Origin: Acidimicrobiia bacterium
Lineage (GTDB): Bacteria > Actinomycetota > Acidimicrobiia > Spongiisociales > SHLN01
NCBI GenBank assembly: GCA_004283105.1
Contig: SHLN01000008.1
Span: forward strand, 1 to 22,763
Direction: 5' to 3'
Length of the DNA stretch: 22,763 nucleotides
Shown piece after piece: positions 6,296 to 14,546 of the stretch. The translations under genes and the position numbers were made by a program. How positions within the stretch are numbered: the first letter of the stretch is position 1; every line of letters starts with the position of its first letter. Below the pieces are notes generated by a model. It was not told where the DNA came from, did not search any database, and saw only the letters and a program-made list of their open reading frames with translations.

Positions 6296-8372
6296 GACCC
6301 GGATATACGAGCTCGCCCGGGACCTCGATCTCGAGTCGAAAGAAGTACTGACCCGGGCCCAGGAACTGGGCCTCGAAGTCAAGACGGCCTCATCGGGCCT
6401 CGATGAGGACGAAGCAGCGCTCGTTCGCCTTTCCTACCAGGAGGACAGTGCCGCCGAAACCCCACCCGCCGAGGATGACGACGCCGGCGCCGATGATGCC
6501 AGCGCTCCCGAAGAAGCCGAGGAGTCCGCGGCCGAGGCCGAAGACGCCGACGTCGATGAGGAACCGGCCGTCGATGAGGATCGTTCCGCCAGTGGTGGTC
6601 TCGAGCCGCTCGACGTTCCCTACGGAGTGACAGTCGCCGACCTTGCCACCCTCATGCGCCGACCCACCGGCGCGCTCGTGAAAGCCATCATGGCCATGGG
6701 AGAGATGGCAGCGGCCGCACAGCCGGTACCCGAACACATTCTCCACCCGCTCACCGAAGCCTTCGGGTTCCTAATCACCGTGGGGGAGCCGGAGGTCGAA
6801 GAAGAAGCCGAAGTGGTCTCGCTCCGGGCCCTCGTCCACGAAGACGACGCTCCCGAAGACCTCGAACTGCGACCCCCGGTGATCACCGTCATGGGTCATG
6901 TCGATCACGGCAAGACTCAGCTGCTCGACACGATCCGCCATGCCAACGTCGTCGCCGGAGAGGCCGGAGGCATCACCCAGCACATCGGCGCCTATCAGGT
7001 CACCACCGATGCCGGCAAGCTCACGTTCATCGACACCCCTGGTCACGAAGCCTTCACCTCGCTGCGCGCTCGCGGGGCCAATGTCACCGACATCGTCATC
7101 CTCGTGGTGGCAGCCAACGACGGCGTCATGCCTCAGACGGCCGAGGCCATCAGCCACGCCAAGGCTGCCGGCGTTCCGATGATCGTGGCCGTCAACAAGA
7201 TGGATCTTCCGGAGGCCGATCCGTACGCCGTCCGCGCCCAGTTGACCGAGCACGAGATCGTGGTGGAGGAACTGGGTGGAGACGTCGTCAACGCTGAGGT
7301 CTCGGCACTCACCGGCGAGGGAGTCGACGGCCTGCTCGAGCTCGTACAGCTGACCGCCGAGCTCGAAGACCTCAAGTCGAACCCAACCGCCAATCCGGAG
7401 GGAGTGGTCATCGAGAGCAATCTCGACAAGGGCCGCGGTCCGGTGGCGACCGTCATCGTGCAGCGCGGCACGCTCCGGGTCGGAGACGTCCTCGTGGCCG
7501 GAGCCGTGGCCGGCCGGGTGCGGGCCATGATCGACGATACCGGCTCACAGGTAAAAGAGGCCGGGCCTTCCACGCCGGTCCTCATCATGGGCTGGTCGGA
7601 CGTCCCCAGTGCCGGTGATCGATTCCAGGTGGCCCCCGATGACAAGACGGCTCGCAACATCGCCGCCGATGCGCTCGCCGAGCTCCGGGCCAAGAACCTC
7701 GTTGTTCCCACGCCCCAGGAGCGCATGACAACCCTGCTGGAGGAGATGCGAACCGCCGACGATGCCGAGCTTCGCCTCATCATCAAGACCGACGTGACCG
7801 GTTCGCTCGAAGCCATCCGGGACAAGGTATCCGAGATCGGCCGCGAGGGCGGCAAGCTCACGATCGTCTCGTCCGCAGTGGGCGGCATCACCGAGAGCGA
7901 CGTGATACTGGCCGACGCTTCCAAGGCCGTCATCTTCGGGTTCAACGTGCGTCCCGATTCGAAGAGTCGGAAGGCTGCTGAGAACGCCGGAGTCGACATC
8001 CGGACGTACCGGATCATCTACGAGTTGCTCGATGAGGTCGAGCAGCTGCTTGTCGGCCAACTCGCCCCCGACGAGGTGGAGGACCTGCTCGGCGTCGCCG
8101 AAGTGCGGGCCACCTTCCGTGCCCCCCGGCTCGGTACCATCGCCGGAAGCTACGTCACCGAGGGCGAAATCAGTCGCGGGGCCCGGATCCGTTTGGTTCG
8201 AGACGGCGTTGTCGTCTACGACGGGCGGGTCGCCTCTTTGCGGCGATTCAAAGACGACGCCCGCTCGGTTGCGGCCGGGTTCGAATGCGGGATCGGGCTC
8301 GAGAACTTCCGGGACATCAAGGAGGGTGACGTGCTCGAGTCGTACCAGTTGCGTGAGGTGGCGCGGGTCTAG
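6288..8372 (+). CDS. infB: Translation initiation factor IF-2
   Basis: GTPase that brings initiator fMet-tRNA to the 30S subunit and promotes subunit joining. The chosen GTG at 6288 gives MSKTRIYELARDLDLESKEV, the usual IF2_N start, with AAGGTGAG just upstream; the open frame further back is a shadow of nusA. The product has 694 residues. Visible parts are the first IF2_N (1-50), a short acidic linker, a second IF2_N-like helix region (~113-150), then the G domain with G1 GHVDHGKT (203-210), G3 DTPGH (249-253) and G4 NKMD (303-306), followed by domains II to IV. Many actinobacterial IF-2 proteins are longer because of a Gly/Pro/Arg-rich N-terminal part, which is replaced here by a compact acidic linker. 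Confidence 0.97.
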   Translation: MSKTRIYELARDLDLESKEVLTRAQELGLEVKTASSGLDEDEAALVRLSYQEDSAAETPPAEDDDAGADDASAPEEAEESAAEAEDADVDEEPAVDEDRSASGGLEPLDVPYGVTVADLATLMRRPTGALVKAIMAMGEMAAAAQPVPEHILHPLTEAFGFLITVGEPEVEEEAEVVSLRALVHEDDAPEDLELRPPVITVMGHVDHGKTQLLDTIRHANVVAGEAGGITQHIGAYQVTTDAGKLTFIDTPGHEAFTSLRARGANVTDIVILVVAANDGVMPQTAEAISHAKAAGVPMIVAVNKMDLPEADPYAVRAQLTEHEIVVEELGGDVVNAEVSALTGEGVDGLLELVQLTAELEDLKSNPTANPEGVVIESNLDKGRGPVATVIVQRGTLRVGDVLVAGAVAGRVRAMIDDTGSQVKEAGPSTPVLIMGWSDVPSAGDRFQVAPDDKTARNIAADALAELRAKNLVVPTPQERMTTLLEEMRTADDAELRLIIKTDVTGSLEAIRDKVSEIGREGGKLTIVSSAVGGITESDVILADASKAVIFGFNVRPDSKSRKAAENAGVDIRTYRIIYELLDEVEQLLVGQLAPDEVEDLLGVAEVRATFRAPRLGTIAGSYVTEGEISRGARIRLVRDGVVVYDGRVASLRRFKDDARSVAAGFECGIGLENFRDIKEGDVLESYQLREVARV

Positions 8373-8374
8373 CG

Positions 8375-8668
8375 ATGCACACGGCCGCACTGCGCGTCGA
8401 TCTCCGCCTACCCGACGTCCACTCGCTCAAGGAGAAGCGCCACCGTATGAGCATCCTCACCACCGATCTTCGCAAGGCGTTTCCTGCCGCAGGGATTGCC
8501 GAAGTCGGATTCCAGGACCAGTGGCAGCGCACTTCGTTTGGAGTCGCCCTGGTCACCTCACAGGCCAGCCACCTGCAGCGGCTCATTACGGGCGTGCGCC
8601 GCTTCTACGACGGTCGGCCCGATGCGGAGTTGCTCGACGTGTCTGTGTCCTACCTGGAGCGAGCATGA
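8375..8668 (+). CDS. ylxP: DUF503 (YlxP-family) protein
   Basis: A 97-residue protein of the DUF503 family, encoded between infB and rbfA as ylxP is in Bacillus subtilis. The family hallmark is clear: an N-terminal beta strand (LRVDLRLPDVHSLKEKRH), then a helix and a C-terminal DVSVSYLERA strand. The molecular function is not established; gene order suggests a link to ribosome biogenesis or translation. It starts two bases after the infB stop, and its TGA overlaps the rbfA ATG. Confidence 0.9.
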   Translation: MHTAALRVDLRLPDVHSLKEKRHRMSILTTDLRKAFPAAGIAEVGFQDQWQRTSFGVALVTSQASHLQRLITGVRRFYDGRPDAELLDVSVSYLERA

Positions 8669-9018
8669 GAGGCGGACCGCGGATGCGGAGAGTCAACGAG
8701 CTCCTGCGCGAGGTGGTGGCCGAAGAGCTGCGCAGCCTCAAGGATCCGGCCATCGGATTCGTGACGATCACCGCAGTGGACACTTCGCCCGACCTGCGCA
8801 ACGCTCACGTGTTCTACACGTCGTTGGGTACCGAGGAAGAGCAGGCGGAGAGCGCGGCAGCGCTCGAGCGCGCCACCCCCCACTTGCGTTCACGGCTCGG
8901 AGCTCAGGTGCGGCTGAAATACACGCCCGCCCTCCACTTCCGGGTCGACAGTTCCCTCGAGTACGGAATGCGGATCGACTCGCTGCTCCGTGAGATCGGA
9001 AGTGACGATGACTCCTGA
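8665..9018 (+). CDS. rbfA: Ribosome-binding factor A
   Basis: Small KH-like factor for 30S maturation (16S 5' helix processing). From the ATG at 8665 (overlapping the ylxP stop as ATGA) it has 117 residues; an ATG at 8683 (MRRVNELLREVV) is an alternative six codons later and fits the family start slightly better. Conserved parts include RVNELLREVVAEEL, LKDPAIGFVTIT, DTSPDLRNAHVFY and the C-terminal LKYTPALHFRVDSSLEYG. Upstream open frame inside infB is a shadow. The stop overlaps the start of nrnA. Confidence 0.95.
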   Translation: MRGGPRMRRVNELLREVVAEELRSLKDPAIGFVTITAVDTSPDLRNAHVFYTSLGTEEEQAESAAALERATPHLRSRLGAQVRLKYTPALHFRVDSSLEYGMRIDSLLREIGSDDDS

Positions 9019-9982
9019 CGCCCTGGCCAACGAGAGGGCCGCTGCGGCCAAGGCCCTGCAGGAAGCCGACGAGATCGCCGTCAGCTGCCACATCAAGCCA
9101 GACGGAGATGCCCTCGGTTCGGCGGTGGGGTTTGTCAGGGCGGCGGTCGCCGCCGGCAAGTCGGTGACGCTCAGCTTTGGTGAGCCGTTTGAACTGCCGG
9201 ATTACTTCTCGCTGCTGTCGCTCGATCAGCTCGTCCGACCGGAGGACTTCCCGGCCGCACCCGAGGTGATGATCACCTTCGATGCCGCCGACCGTTCCCG
9301 GCTCGGGTCGCTGGCCGAAGCGTCCGCGGCTGCCAGAACGCTGATCGTCGTCGATCATCACGTGACCAACGACGGGTTCGGCGATATCAATCTCATCGAT
9401 GGCACGGCCTCGGCGTCGGCTCTGCTGACGTTCGACCTCATCCGGGCACTGGGCTGGCCGATCGACCCCGAGGGCGCACTCGGCCTGCTCATGGGCATCG
9501 TGACCGACACCGGCCGCTTCCAGTACTCGAACACCGATGCCCGCACGTTTCGGGTGGCCGCCGAGCTCGTCGAAGCAGGAGCTCACCCCGAGCGGATCGG
9601 ACAGATGGTCTACGAGAACGCTCCCTTCGGATTCCTGGCGGTGGCGGCGGCGGTGCAGAACCGGACTGTCCTCGAGGCCGACATCTCTCTCGTGTGGTCC
9701 GAGCTGCTCAGTTCCGACCTGGCCGCTGCCGGCATCGAGGCGGTCGAGGCTGAAGGGCTCATCGACCATATTCGTGTCGCCCGAGAAGCGGACGTGGCCA
9801 TTCTCCTCACCGAGACGGCCGAAGGCACCAAGGCAAGCCTGCGGTCGCGGGCAACCGTCGACGTCGGCGCGCTGGCCTCCACCTTCGGTGGCGGCGGTCA
9901 TGCCCGGGCGGCGGGATTCACGTTCGAGGGACCGGCGGCTGTGGTGATCGAGCGAGTACGGGAGTACCTCCGTGACCGTTGA
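9008..9982 (+). CDS. nrnA: DHH-DHHA1 phosphoesterase, NrnA-like oligoribonuclease / pAp phosphatase
   Basis: Degrades short oligoribonucleotides and dephosphorylates 3'-phosphoadenosine 5'-phosphate in NrnA-type relatives, and cyclic dinucleotide-derived pApA or pGpG in some. The 324-residue product has the DHH metal motifs HIKPDGDALGS (H28, D32, D34), DHH at 116-118 and GIVTDTGRF with D167, and a DHHA1 domain ending in GGGGHARAAGF (294-304). The ATG at 9008 is preferred, with GGAAG a few bases upstream; GTGs at 8990 and 9002 are in frame. It overlaps rbfA by 11 bases and truB by 11 bases. Location between rbfA and truB is typical for Gram-positive genomes and links turnover of nanoRNA to the pnp genes downstream. 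Confidence 0.92.
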   Translation: MTPDALANERAAAAKALQEADEIAVSCHIKPDGDALGSAVGFVRAAVAAGKSVTLSFGEPFELPDYFSLLSLDQLVRPEDFPAAPEVMITFDAADRSRLGSLAEASAAARTLIVVDHHVTNDGFGDINLIDGTASASALLTFDLIRALGWPIDPEGALGLLMGIVTDTGRFQYSNTDARTFRVAAELVEAGAHPERIGQMVYENAPFGFLAVAAAVQNRTVLEADISLVWSELLSSDLAAAGIEAVEAEGLIDHIRVAREADVAILLTETAEGTKASLRSRATVDVGALASTFGGGGHARAAGFTFEGPAAVVIERVREYLRDR

Positions 9983-10850
9983 GGGCTTCCTCCTCGTCGA
10001 TAAGCCGGGTGGATGGACCTCCCACGACGTCGTAGCCAAGACCCGCGGCCTGGCCCGCACCCGCAAGATCGGCCATGCCGGGACGCTCGACCCGATGGCC
10101 ACCGGCTTGCTGGTACTCGGTGTGGGCCGCGCCACCCGCCTCCTGCGGTTCGTGCAGCATCTTCCAAAGGAGTATGTGGCGCGAGCGCAGCTCGGGGTCG
10201 CGACAGACACCCTCGACGCCGACGGATCGGAAGTCGAGCGAGCTCCGCTGCCGGTAGAGCGAGACGAGGTGGCCGCCGCCATGGCGACATTCGTCGGACC
10301 AATCGAGCAGGTTCCGCCCATGGTCTCGGCCATCAAGATCGACGGACAGAAGCTGTACGAGCTGGCGCGGCGCGGCGAGGAGGTCGAACGGCCGGCCCGC
10401 TCAGTCCACATCCACGAGCTCGAGTTGACCGGTTTCGACCCCGGCGACTACCCGGTGGCTGAGTTCCGGGTGGTGTGCTCGAGCGGGACGTACGTCCGAA
10501 CGCTGGCCGACGATATCGGTCGAGCTCTCGGTGGCCGCGCCCATCTCGTCGGCCTGCGGCGCACGAGGATCGGTTCATTGGACGTTGACGATGCTTGCCC
10601 GCTCGACGAGCTCATCGACGACCCGGATCAGCTGCCGGGACGCATGCTGTCGTTTTCCCAAGGACTCGCCGACCTGTCCCACATCTCGGTCGATGATGAG
10701 CTGGCCGGCCGCATCGGCCACGGCTCGGTGCTCTCCCTCCAGGAGCTCCCGATCGAGGGGCCGACCGCCGTCGTGGACGGGGACGGCAGTCTCCTTGCTA
10801 TCTATGCCCGGCACGGTTCCGGTGTGAAGCCCGAAGTGGTGGTGGCGTGA
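9972..10850 (+). CDS. truB: tRNA pseudouridine55 synthase
   Basis: Isomerises U55 to pseudouridine in the T arm of tRNAs. The 292-residue protein shows GFLLVDKPGGWTSHDVV at its start, then KIGHAGTLDPMATGLLV with catalytic D40, YVARAQLGVATDTLDADG, VPPMVSAIKIDGQKLYELAR and the RVVCSSGTYVRTLADDIG motif. A C-terminal domain of about 70 residues follows. The GTG start lies within the last codons of nrnA, and its TGA overlaps the ribF GTG (GTGA), so translational coupling is likely. Confidence 0.96.
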   Translation: MTVEGFLLVDKPGGWTSHDVVAKTRGLARTRKIGHAGTLDPMATGLLVLGVGRATRLLRFVQHLPKEYVARAQLGVATDTLDADGSEVERAPLPVERDEVAAAMATFVGPIEQVPPMVSAIKIDGQKLYELARRGEEVERPARSVHIHELELTGFDPGDYPVAEFRVVCSSGTYVRTLADDIGRALGGRAHLVGLRRTRIGSLDVDDACPLDELIDDPDQLPGRMLSFSQGLADLSHISVDDELAGRIGHGSVLSLQELPIEGPTAVVDGDGSLLAIYARHGSGVKPEVVVA

Positions 10851-11782
10851 AGGTCCTGGTGGGTGATCCGGCGGTATGGACCCCCCAGCCCGGCGGGGTG
10901 GCGGTCTCGGTGGGCGTGTTCGACGGCGTCCATCTCGGACATCGCCAGATGCTGCAGGCGCTCGTTGAGGATGCGGCCGACCTCGGTGATCTTCCATTCG
11001 GTGCCATCACCTTTGATCGCCACCCGCTTGCCACCATCGCTCCCGACAAGGCGCCATCGCTCATCACCACTCCCGAGGAGCGCCTCGCCCTCTTCGAGGA
11101 GGCCGGGCTCGGCTTCGCCGCCGTGCTCGCGTTCGACGAGACGATGCGGTCGCTTCCGGCAGAGGGCTTCGTAGAGACGGTCCTCGCCGACGGACTCGGA
11201 GCCCGGCTCGTTGTGGTGGGAGAGGGGTTCCGGTTTGGGCTGGACGCGGCCGGTGATGTTGATGAGCTCAGACGCCTCGGCGATCACTTTGGATTCGCCG
11301 TGCGCGGCGTCGAGTTGCTCGAGACCGCCACCGGCCCCATCTCCTCGACCCTCATCCGCCGCACCGTATTGGAAGGCGATGTCGAAGCAGCGGCCGGATT
11401 GATGGGTCGTCCGTTCTCTCGCACCGGCCGTGTCGTCGCCGGCGATCACCGCGGCTCTGAGATCGGATTCCCCACCGCCAACCTCGAAATCCGTCCCGGT
11501 CTGCTGGTGCCGGCCCGGGGCGTCTACGCGGTGGTTGCCATCGTCGACGGCGACCGGCTGCCGGCGGTTGTCAATATCGGTATTCGCCCTACCTTCGATG
11601 GGTCCCGCGAGGTCGTCGAGGCCCATCTGCTCGACTATTCCGGCGACCTCTACGGCTCGGATCTGACACTCGAGTTTGTCGATCGTCTCCGGGGCGAGAT
11701 TCGCTTCGACTCCATCGAGGGCCTGGTCGAGCAGATCGGCCGGGATGTCGAACTGGCCCGCAAGCGGCTCCACCAGGCCTAG
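10847..11782 (+). CDS. ribF: Bifunctional riboflavin kinase / FAD synthetase
   Basis: Makes FMN from riboflavin and ATP, then FAD from FMN and ATP. The 311-residue product has both halves: the nucleotidyltransferase with GVFDGVHLGHRQML (HLGH at 29-32) and the ISSTLIRR motif, and the C-terminal flavokinase with GRVVAGDHRGSEIGFPTANL (GFPTANL at 207-213) and NIGIRPTFDGS. The order truB-ribF is conserved with B. subtilis (truB-ribC). Last gene of the tightly packed operon; a 56-base gap follows. Confidence 0.96.
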   Translation: MKVLVGDPAVWTPQPGGVAVSVGVFDGVHLGHRQMLQALVEDAADLGDLPFGAITFDRHPLATIAPDKAPSLITTPEERLALFEEAGLGFAAVLAFDETMRSLPAEGFVETVLADGLGARLVVVGEGFRFGLDAAGDVDELRRLGDHFGFAVRGVELLETATGPISSTLIRRTVLEGDVEAAAGLMGRPFSRTGRVVAGDHRGSEIGFPTANLEIRPGLLVPARGVYAVVAIVDGDRLPAVVNIGIRPTFDGSREVVEAHLLDYSGDLYGSDLTLEFVDRLRGEIRFDSIEGLVEQIGRDVELARKRLHQA

Positions 11783-11838
11783 GCGCGTTCGGCAACACAC
11801 CCCTTGTAACGGCCGGCGGGGTTCTCCATGCTGGCCGG

Positions 11839-13353
11839 ATGCTCACGGCGGTTCTCTCCTTCGTGCTCGCAGGCGTCTTCCTGCTCGCAGGCGTCCCCGG
11901 TGCCGGGCCCCCAGAGCCGGGTCCGGCTACTACGACGACGATGGCCATCCCCGATAGTCCGGCCGCCGGACTCTCGCTACAGGCCGAACCCAACCGCACA
12001 GGCCCGGCCGGCCTCGTTCCGTATCGACCGATTCCGGTCCCGCCGGCCCCGGGTGCTGGAACGGCGCTGGCAGCCATGGTGGCGGGGATGGCGCTGCTGG
12101 CAGGGAGGGCCAGGCGCATCTCAACCGCCGAGCGAACGATCCGGGCGTCGCTCCAGGACAATCTGTTCTCGGACGTGGGGCGGGAGGATCTAGAACGGAT
12201 CACGGGGGTCATGGTCGAACTCGACGCCGGAGAGGCCAGCGCCGTGATTGCGAGTTTGAGCGATCACGAGCTCGGCGTCTGGATGCGCGAGCTCGACGGG
12301 TGGATGGGGGGACTCAATGATGAGGAACAGGTCCGGCTGTTTCGCAGTCTCGCCGGCCGGCTCGATGCACGGCAGCTGAACCGGCTGGTTGTGGCGGCCG
12401 GGAACGACCGGCTCTTCGACACCATCCTCGGCGGCTCACCTCCGGCCGTACGGGTCCGCCTGGCCACCTTGTTGTGGGCTTCGCAGACGCCCGCCAACCA
12501 CCACTGGGGTCGGGCCATCGATCTGCTGGACGGGGTGCCCATTCCCACCGTCGAAGCCGGCCTGTCGCACGCTCGGCTCGAGCAGCTATCGGAAGATCTG
12601 CTCGGGCTCCACGAAGTCGGACCGGACGGCGCGGTCCGGGTCAGGCTCGATGCCATGGCTGATTTCATCGGACTGGCCGCCCGGCTCGCCGATCCGCGCC
12701 GCAAAGCACTCCTGTTTGTGGAGGTGGCGGGCCAGGCCATGGCGCATCGCTCCATTCCGGCAGTTGGTGAGACGGAATATGAACACGTGCTCGGTCGCCT
12801 CGCCAGCCTCCTGCGCTCCGATCCCGGTGCGATCATCGGACTGATGAATCACGACATCGATCCCCACGGCAATGTCTTCTCGGAGTGGATCCGGGAGATG
12901 ATCGAGGCTGATCGCATCGACGAACTGGATGTCCTGCTGGTCGGTCTCATCGGTGGGGATCGGCGCCTCGACCACTTCGCCGATCCGGGAGCCGATCCTG
13001 CCTTTCCCTATCCAAACGCAGCCAATCTTGGCTACTACATCGGTTCTTACAGTCTCGCGATCGACGCCATTGCCGACGATGCCGCCGACCGCGTGAACCT
13101 CGTCGGACGGCTGTTCTCGATCGTGACCGGCGTTGTGCCCGGCCCAGGCAACAGCAAGGTTCGGCTTCCGCTGGGCCCGCTCGTGGATGCGCACGCCGAA
13201 TCCGTCATCGACGGCATGCGGGATGACGCGTCGAGCCTCAAGCAAACCCTCTGGGGACTGGCCAAGCCGCGCACCGGTTCCGGACTGCTGTGGAATGGGC
13301 CGGGAACGACCCAATTCCAGGATGCCTGGGAAGAGGTCGTGCTCGTCCGCTGA
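11839..13353 (+). CDS. Uncharacterised membrane-anchored protein with helical modules
   Basis: I do not recognise a named family. The 504-residue product starts with a hydrophobic segment (~4-19). A Pro/Thr/Gly-rich stretch (~20-72) and a second hydrophobic segment (~74-89, followed by RARR) come next, leaving about 410 soluble, largely helical residues. Two segments stand out. Residues ~137-190 have the pattern LSDHELGVWMRELDGW, then LFRSLAGRLDARQLNRL. Residues ~395-437 have LGYYIGSYSLAIDAIAD, then LVGRLFSIVTGVVPGPG. Both recall, from memory, helical modules in large actinobacterial polymorphic-toxin proteins, but no C-terminal nuclease or other toxin domain is visible. Start ATG 11839 is chosen because it begins the hydrophobic segment; no strong Shine-Dalgarno is seen. 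Not part of the classic operon order. Coding confidence is high from length and composition; function is open. Confidence 0.8.
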   Translation: MLTAVLSFVLAGVFLLAGVPGAGPPEPGPATTTTMAIPDSPAAGLSLQAEPNRTGPAGLVPYRPIPVPPAPGAGTALAAMVAGMALLAGRARRISTAERTIRASLQDNLFSDVGREDLERITGVMVELDAGEASAVIASLSDHELGVWMRELDGWMGGLNDEEQVRLFRSLAGRLDARQLNRLVVAAGNDRLFDTILGGSPPAVRVRLATLLWASQTPANHHWGRAIDLLDGVPIPTVEAGLSHARLEQLSEDLLGLHEVGPDGAVRVRLDAMADFIGLAARLADPRRKALLFVEVAGQAMAHRSIPAVGETEYEHVLGRLASLLRSDPGAIIGLMNHDIDPHGNVFSEWIREMIEADRIDELDVLLVGLIGGDRRLDHFADPGADPAFPYPNAANLGYYIGSYSLAIDAIADDAADRVNLVGRLFSIVTGVVPGPGNSKVRLPLGPLVDAHAESVIDGMRDDASSLKQTLWGLAKPRTGSGLLWNGPGTTQFQDAWEEVVLVR

Positions 13354-13392
13354 ACCGGGGCGGTAAACCCACAGTTTGGCCGATTGGCTCTT

Positions 13393-13398
13393 TAACCT
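13393..13398 (+). promoter_or_regulatory. Candidate -10 element for a leaderless AI-2E-family mRNA
   Basis: TAACCT (TAnnnT) lies so that its last base is 7 bases before the GTG start at 13405, the spacing expected if transcription begins on the start codon itself. No Shine-Dalgarno precedes this GTG. Leaderless genes are common in Actinomycetota. A -35 element is not obvious, so this is tentative. Confidence 0.4.
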
Positions 13399-13404
13399 CG
13401 CCCG

Positions 13405-14544
13405 GTGAGCACTATCGACGAGCCGAGGCAGCCCGGCATCTACCGGGGCTTTCTGGCGGCCCGGGCCGGGATGCCGGAGTGGATTCCCCATCTTCTTGTG
13501 ATGGTGGCAGGCATGGTCGTTGCCCTTTTCGCCGGATTGGCCGTGTTCCGCGCACTGCGTGGCCTCATTGTCCTCCTGCTGATTTCTGCCTTCCTGGCCA
13601 CTGCTCTCGAGCCGGCCGTCAACTACCTGGCCAAGCGCGGCTGGCGACGGGGCCTTGCCACCGGAGCAATCTTCGTTCTCGTCCTGGTGGCCGGCTCTGC
13701 GCTCGTCGGACTCATGGTCCCGCTCATCATCGACCAGACGCTGCTTCTCATCGAACGGATTCCGGGCTACATCGACGATCTTGCCGTTCAGGCCGAAAGG
13801 ATCGGCATCGAGTTCTCGTCGGACCGGATCGCCGCCGGCCTCACCGACTTCGACAACACGTTGCAGGACTATGCCGCCGACCTCGCCGGGAGCGCCTTCG
13901 GAGTCGGGTCACGGCTGATCGGGACGGTGTTCCAGGGCTTGACCATCGCGCTGTTCACCTTCTACCTCGTGGCGGATGCCCCCCGGTTCCGGCGGGTCAT
14001 CATGTCGACGCTGTCCGCCGAACGTCAGCGCGAGGTGCTGCGCGTGTGGGAGATCGCCATCGAGAAGACCGGCGGCTACTTCTACTCCCGTGCCCTGCTT
14101 GCCGCCTTTGCCACCCTGACCGCATGGGTGGTGTTCCGGCTGCTCGACCTGCCGTTCGCGCTGGCGCTGGCGCTCTGGCTGGGCGTGCTCAGTCAATTCG
14201 TCCCGGTGTTCGGCACCTACATCGGAGGGGCGATTCCGGTGTTGATCGCCCTGCTGGAATCGCCCGGCGTCGCAGTCGGCGTGATCATCTTCGTCGTCGT
14301 CTATCAGCAGATCGAGAACTACCTGCTCAGTCCCCGCATCACCGCTCGCACGATGGCCCTTCATCCGGCGGTCGCCTTCGGTTCGGCCATTGCCGGGGGA
14401 ACCCTCATGGGGGTTCCGGGGACGCTCATGGCACTACCGGTGGCGGCGACGGTGCAGGCGTTCATTTCGACCTATCTCCATCGGCACGAAGTCGTCGAGT
14501 CAACGCTCACCGATGAGGGAGCCGACCACGAAGCGGGGGAGTAG
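13405..14544 (+). CDS. AI-2E family (YdiK/PerM-like) membrane protein
   Basis: A 379-residue polytopic membrane protein of the AI-2E transporter family (formerly UPF0118). Hydrophobic segments appear near residues 27-65, 80-110, 180-200, 215-300 and 300-360, around eight helices. Conserved features are FLATALEPAVNYLAKRGW near the N-terminus, the soluble loop after helix 3, and the C-terminal FVPVFGTYIGGAIPVLIAL, QQIENYLLSPRI and PGTLMALPVAA stretch. Family members are linked to autoinducer-2 export, Na+/H+ antiport or permease functions, so substrate cannot be assigned. The GTG start seems leaderless. A RidA-like gene starts two bases after the stop and is probably cotranscribed. Confidence 0.9.
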   Translation: MSTIDEPRQPGIYRGFLAARAGMPEWIPHLLVMVAGMVVALFAGLAVFRALRGLIVLLLISAFLATALEPAVNYLAKRGWRRGLATGAIFVLVLVAGSALVGLMVPLIIDQTLLLIERIPGYIDDLAVQAERIGIEFSSDRIAAGLTDFDNTLQDYAADLAGSAFGVGSRLIGTVFQGLTIALFTFYLVADAPRFRRVIMSTLSAERQREVLRVWEIAIEKTGGYFYSRALLAAFATLTAWVVFRLLDLPFALALALWLGVLSQFVPVFGTYIGGAIPVLIALLESPGVAVGVIIFVVVYQQIENYLLSPRITARTMALHPAVAFGSAIAGGTLMGVPGTLMALPVAATVQAFISTYLHRHEVVESTLTDEGADHEAGE

Positions 14545-14546
14545 GA

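Noticed and set aside
4802..6382. 526-aa open frame on the - strand over rimP/nusA/infB
   Set aside because: Shadow of the acidic repeat region of nusA; its Phe/Asp/Val repeats are the reverse complement of the Glu/Val/Ala codons.
8768..10411. 547-aa open frame on the - strand over rbfA/nrnA/truB
   Set aside because: Antisense shadow of three well-supported genes, with no recognisable domain.
13290..14516. 408-aa open frame on the + strand
   Set aside because: Shadow of the AI-2E-family gene in another frame; the frame starting at 13405 has clear membrane helices and family motifs.
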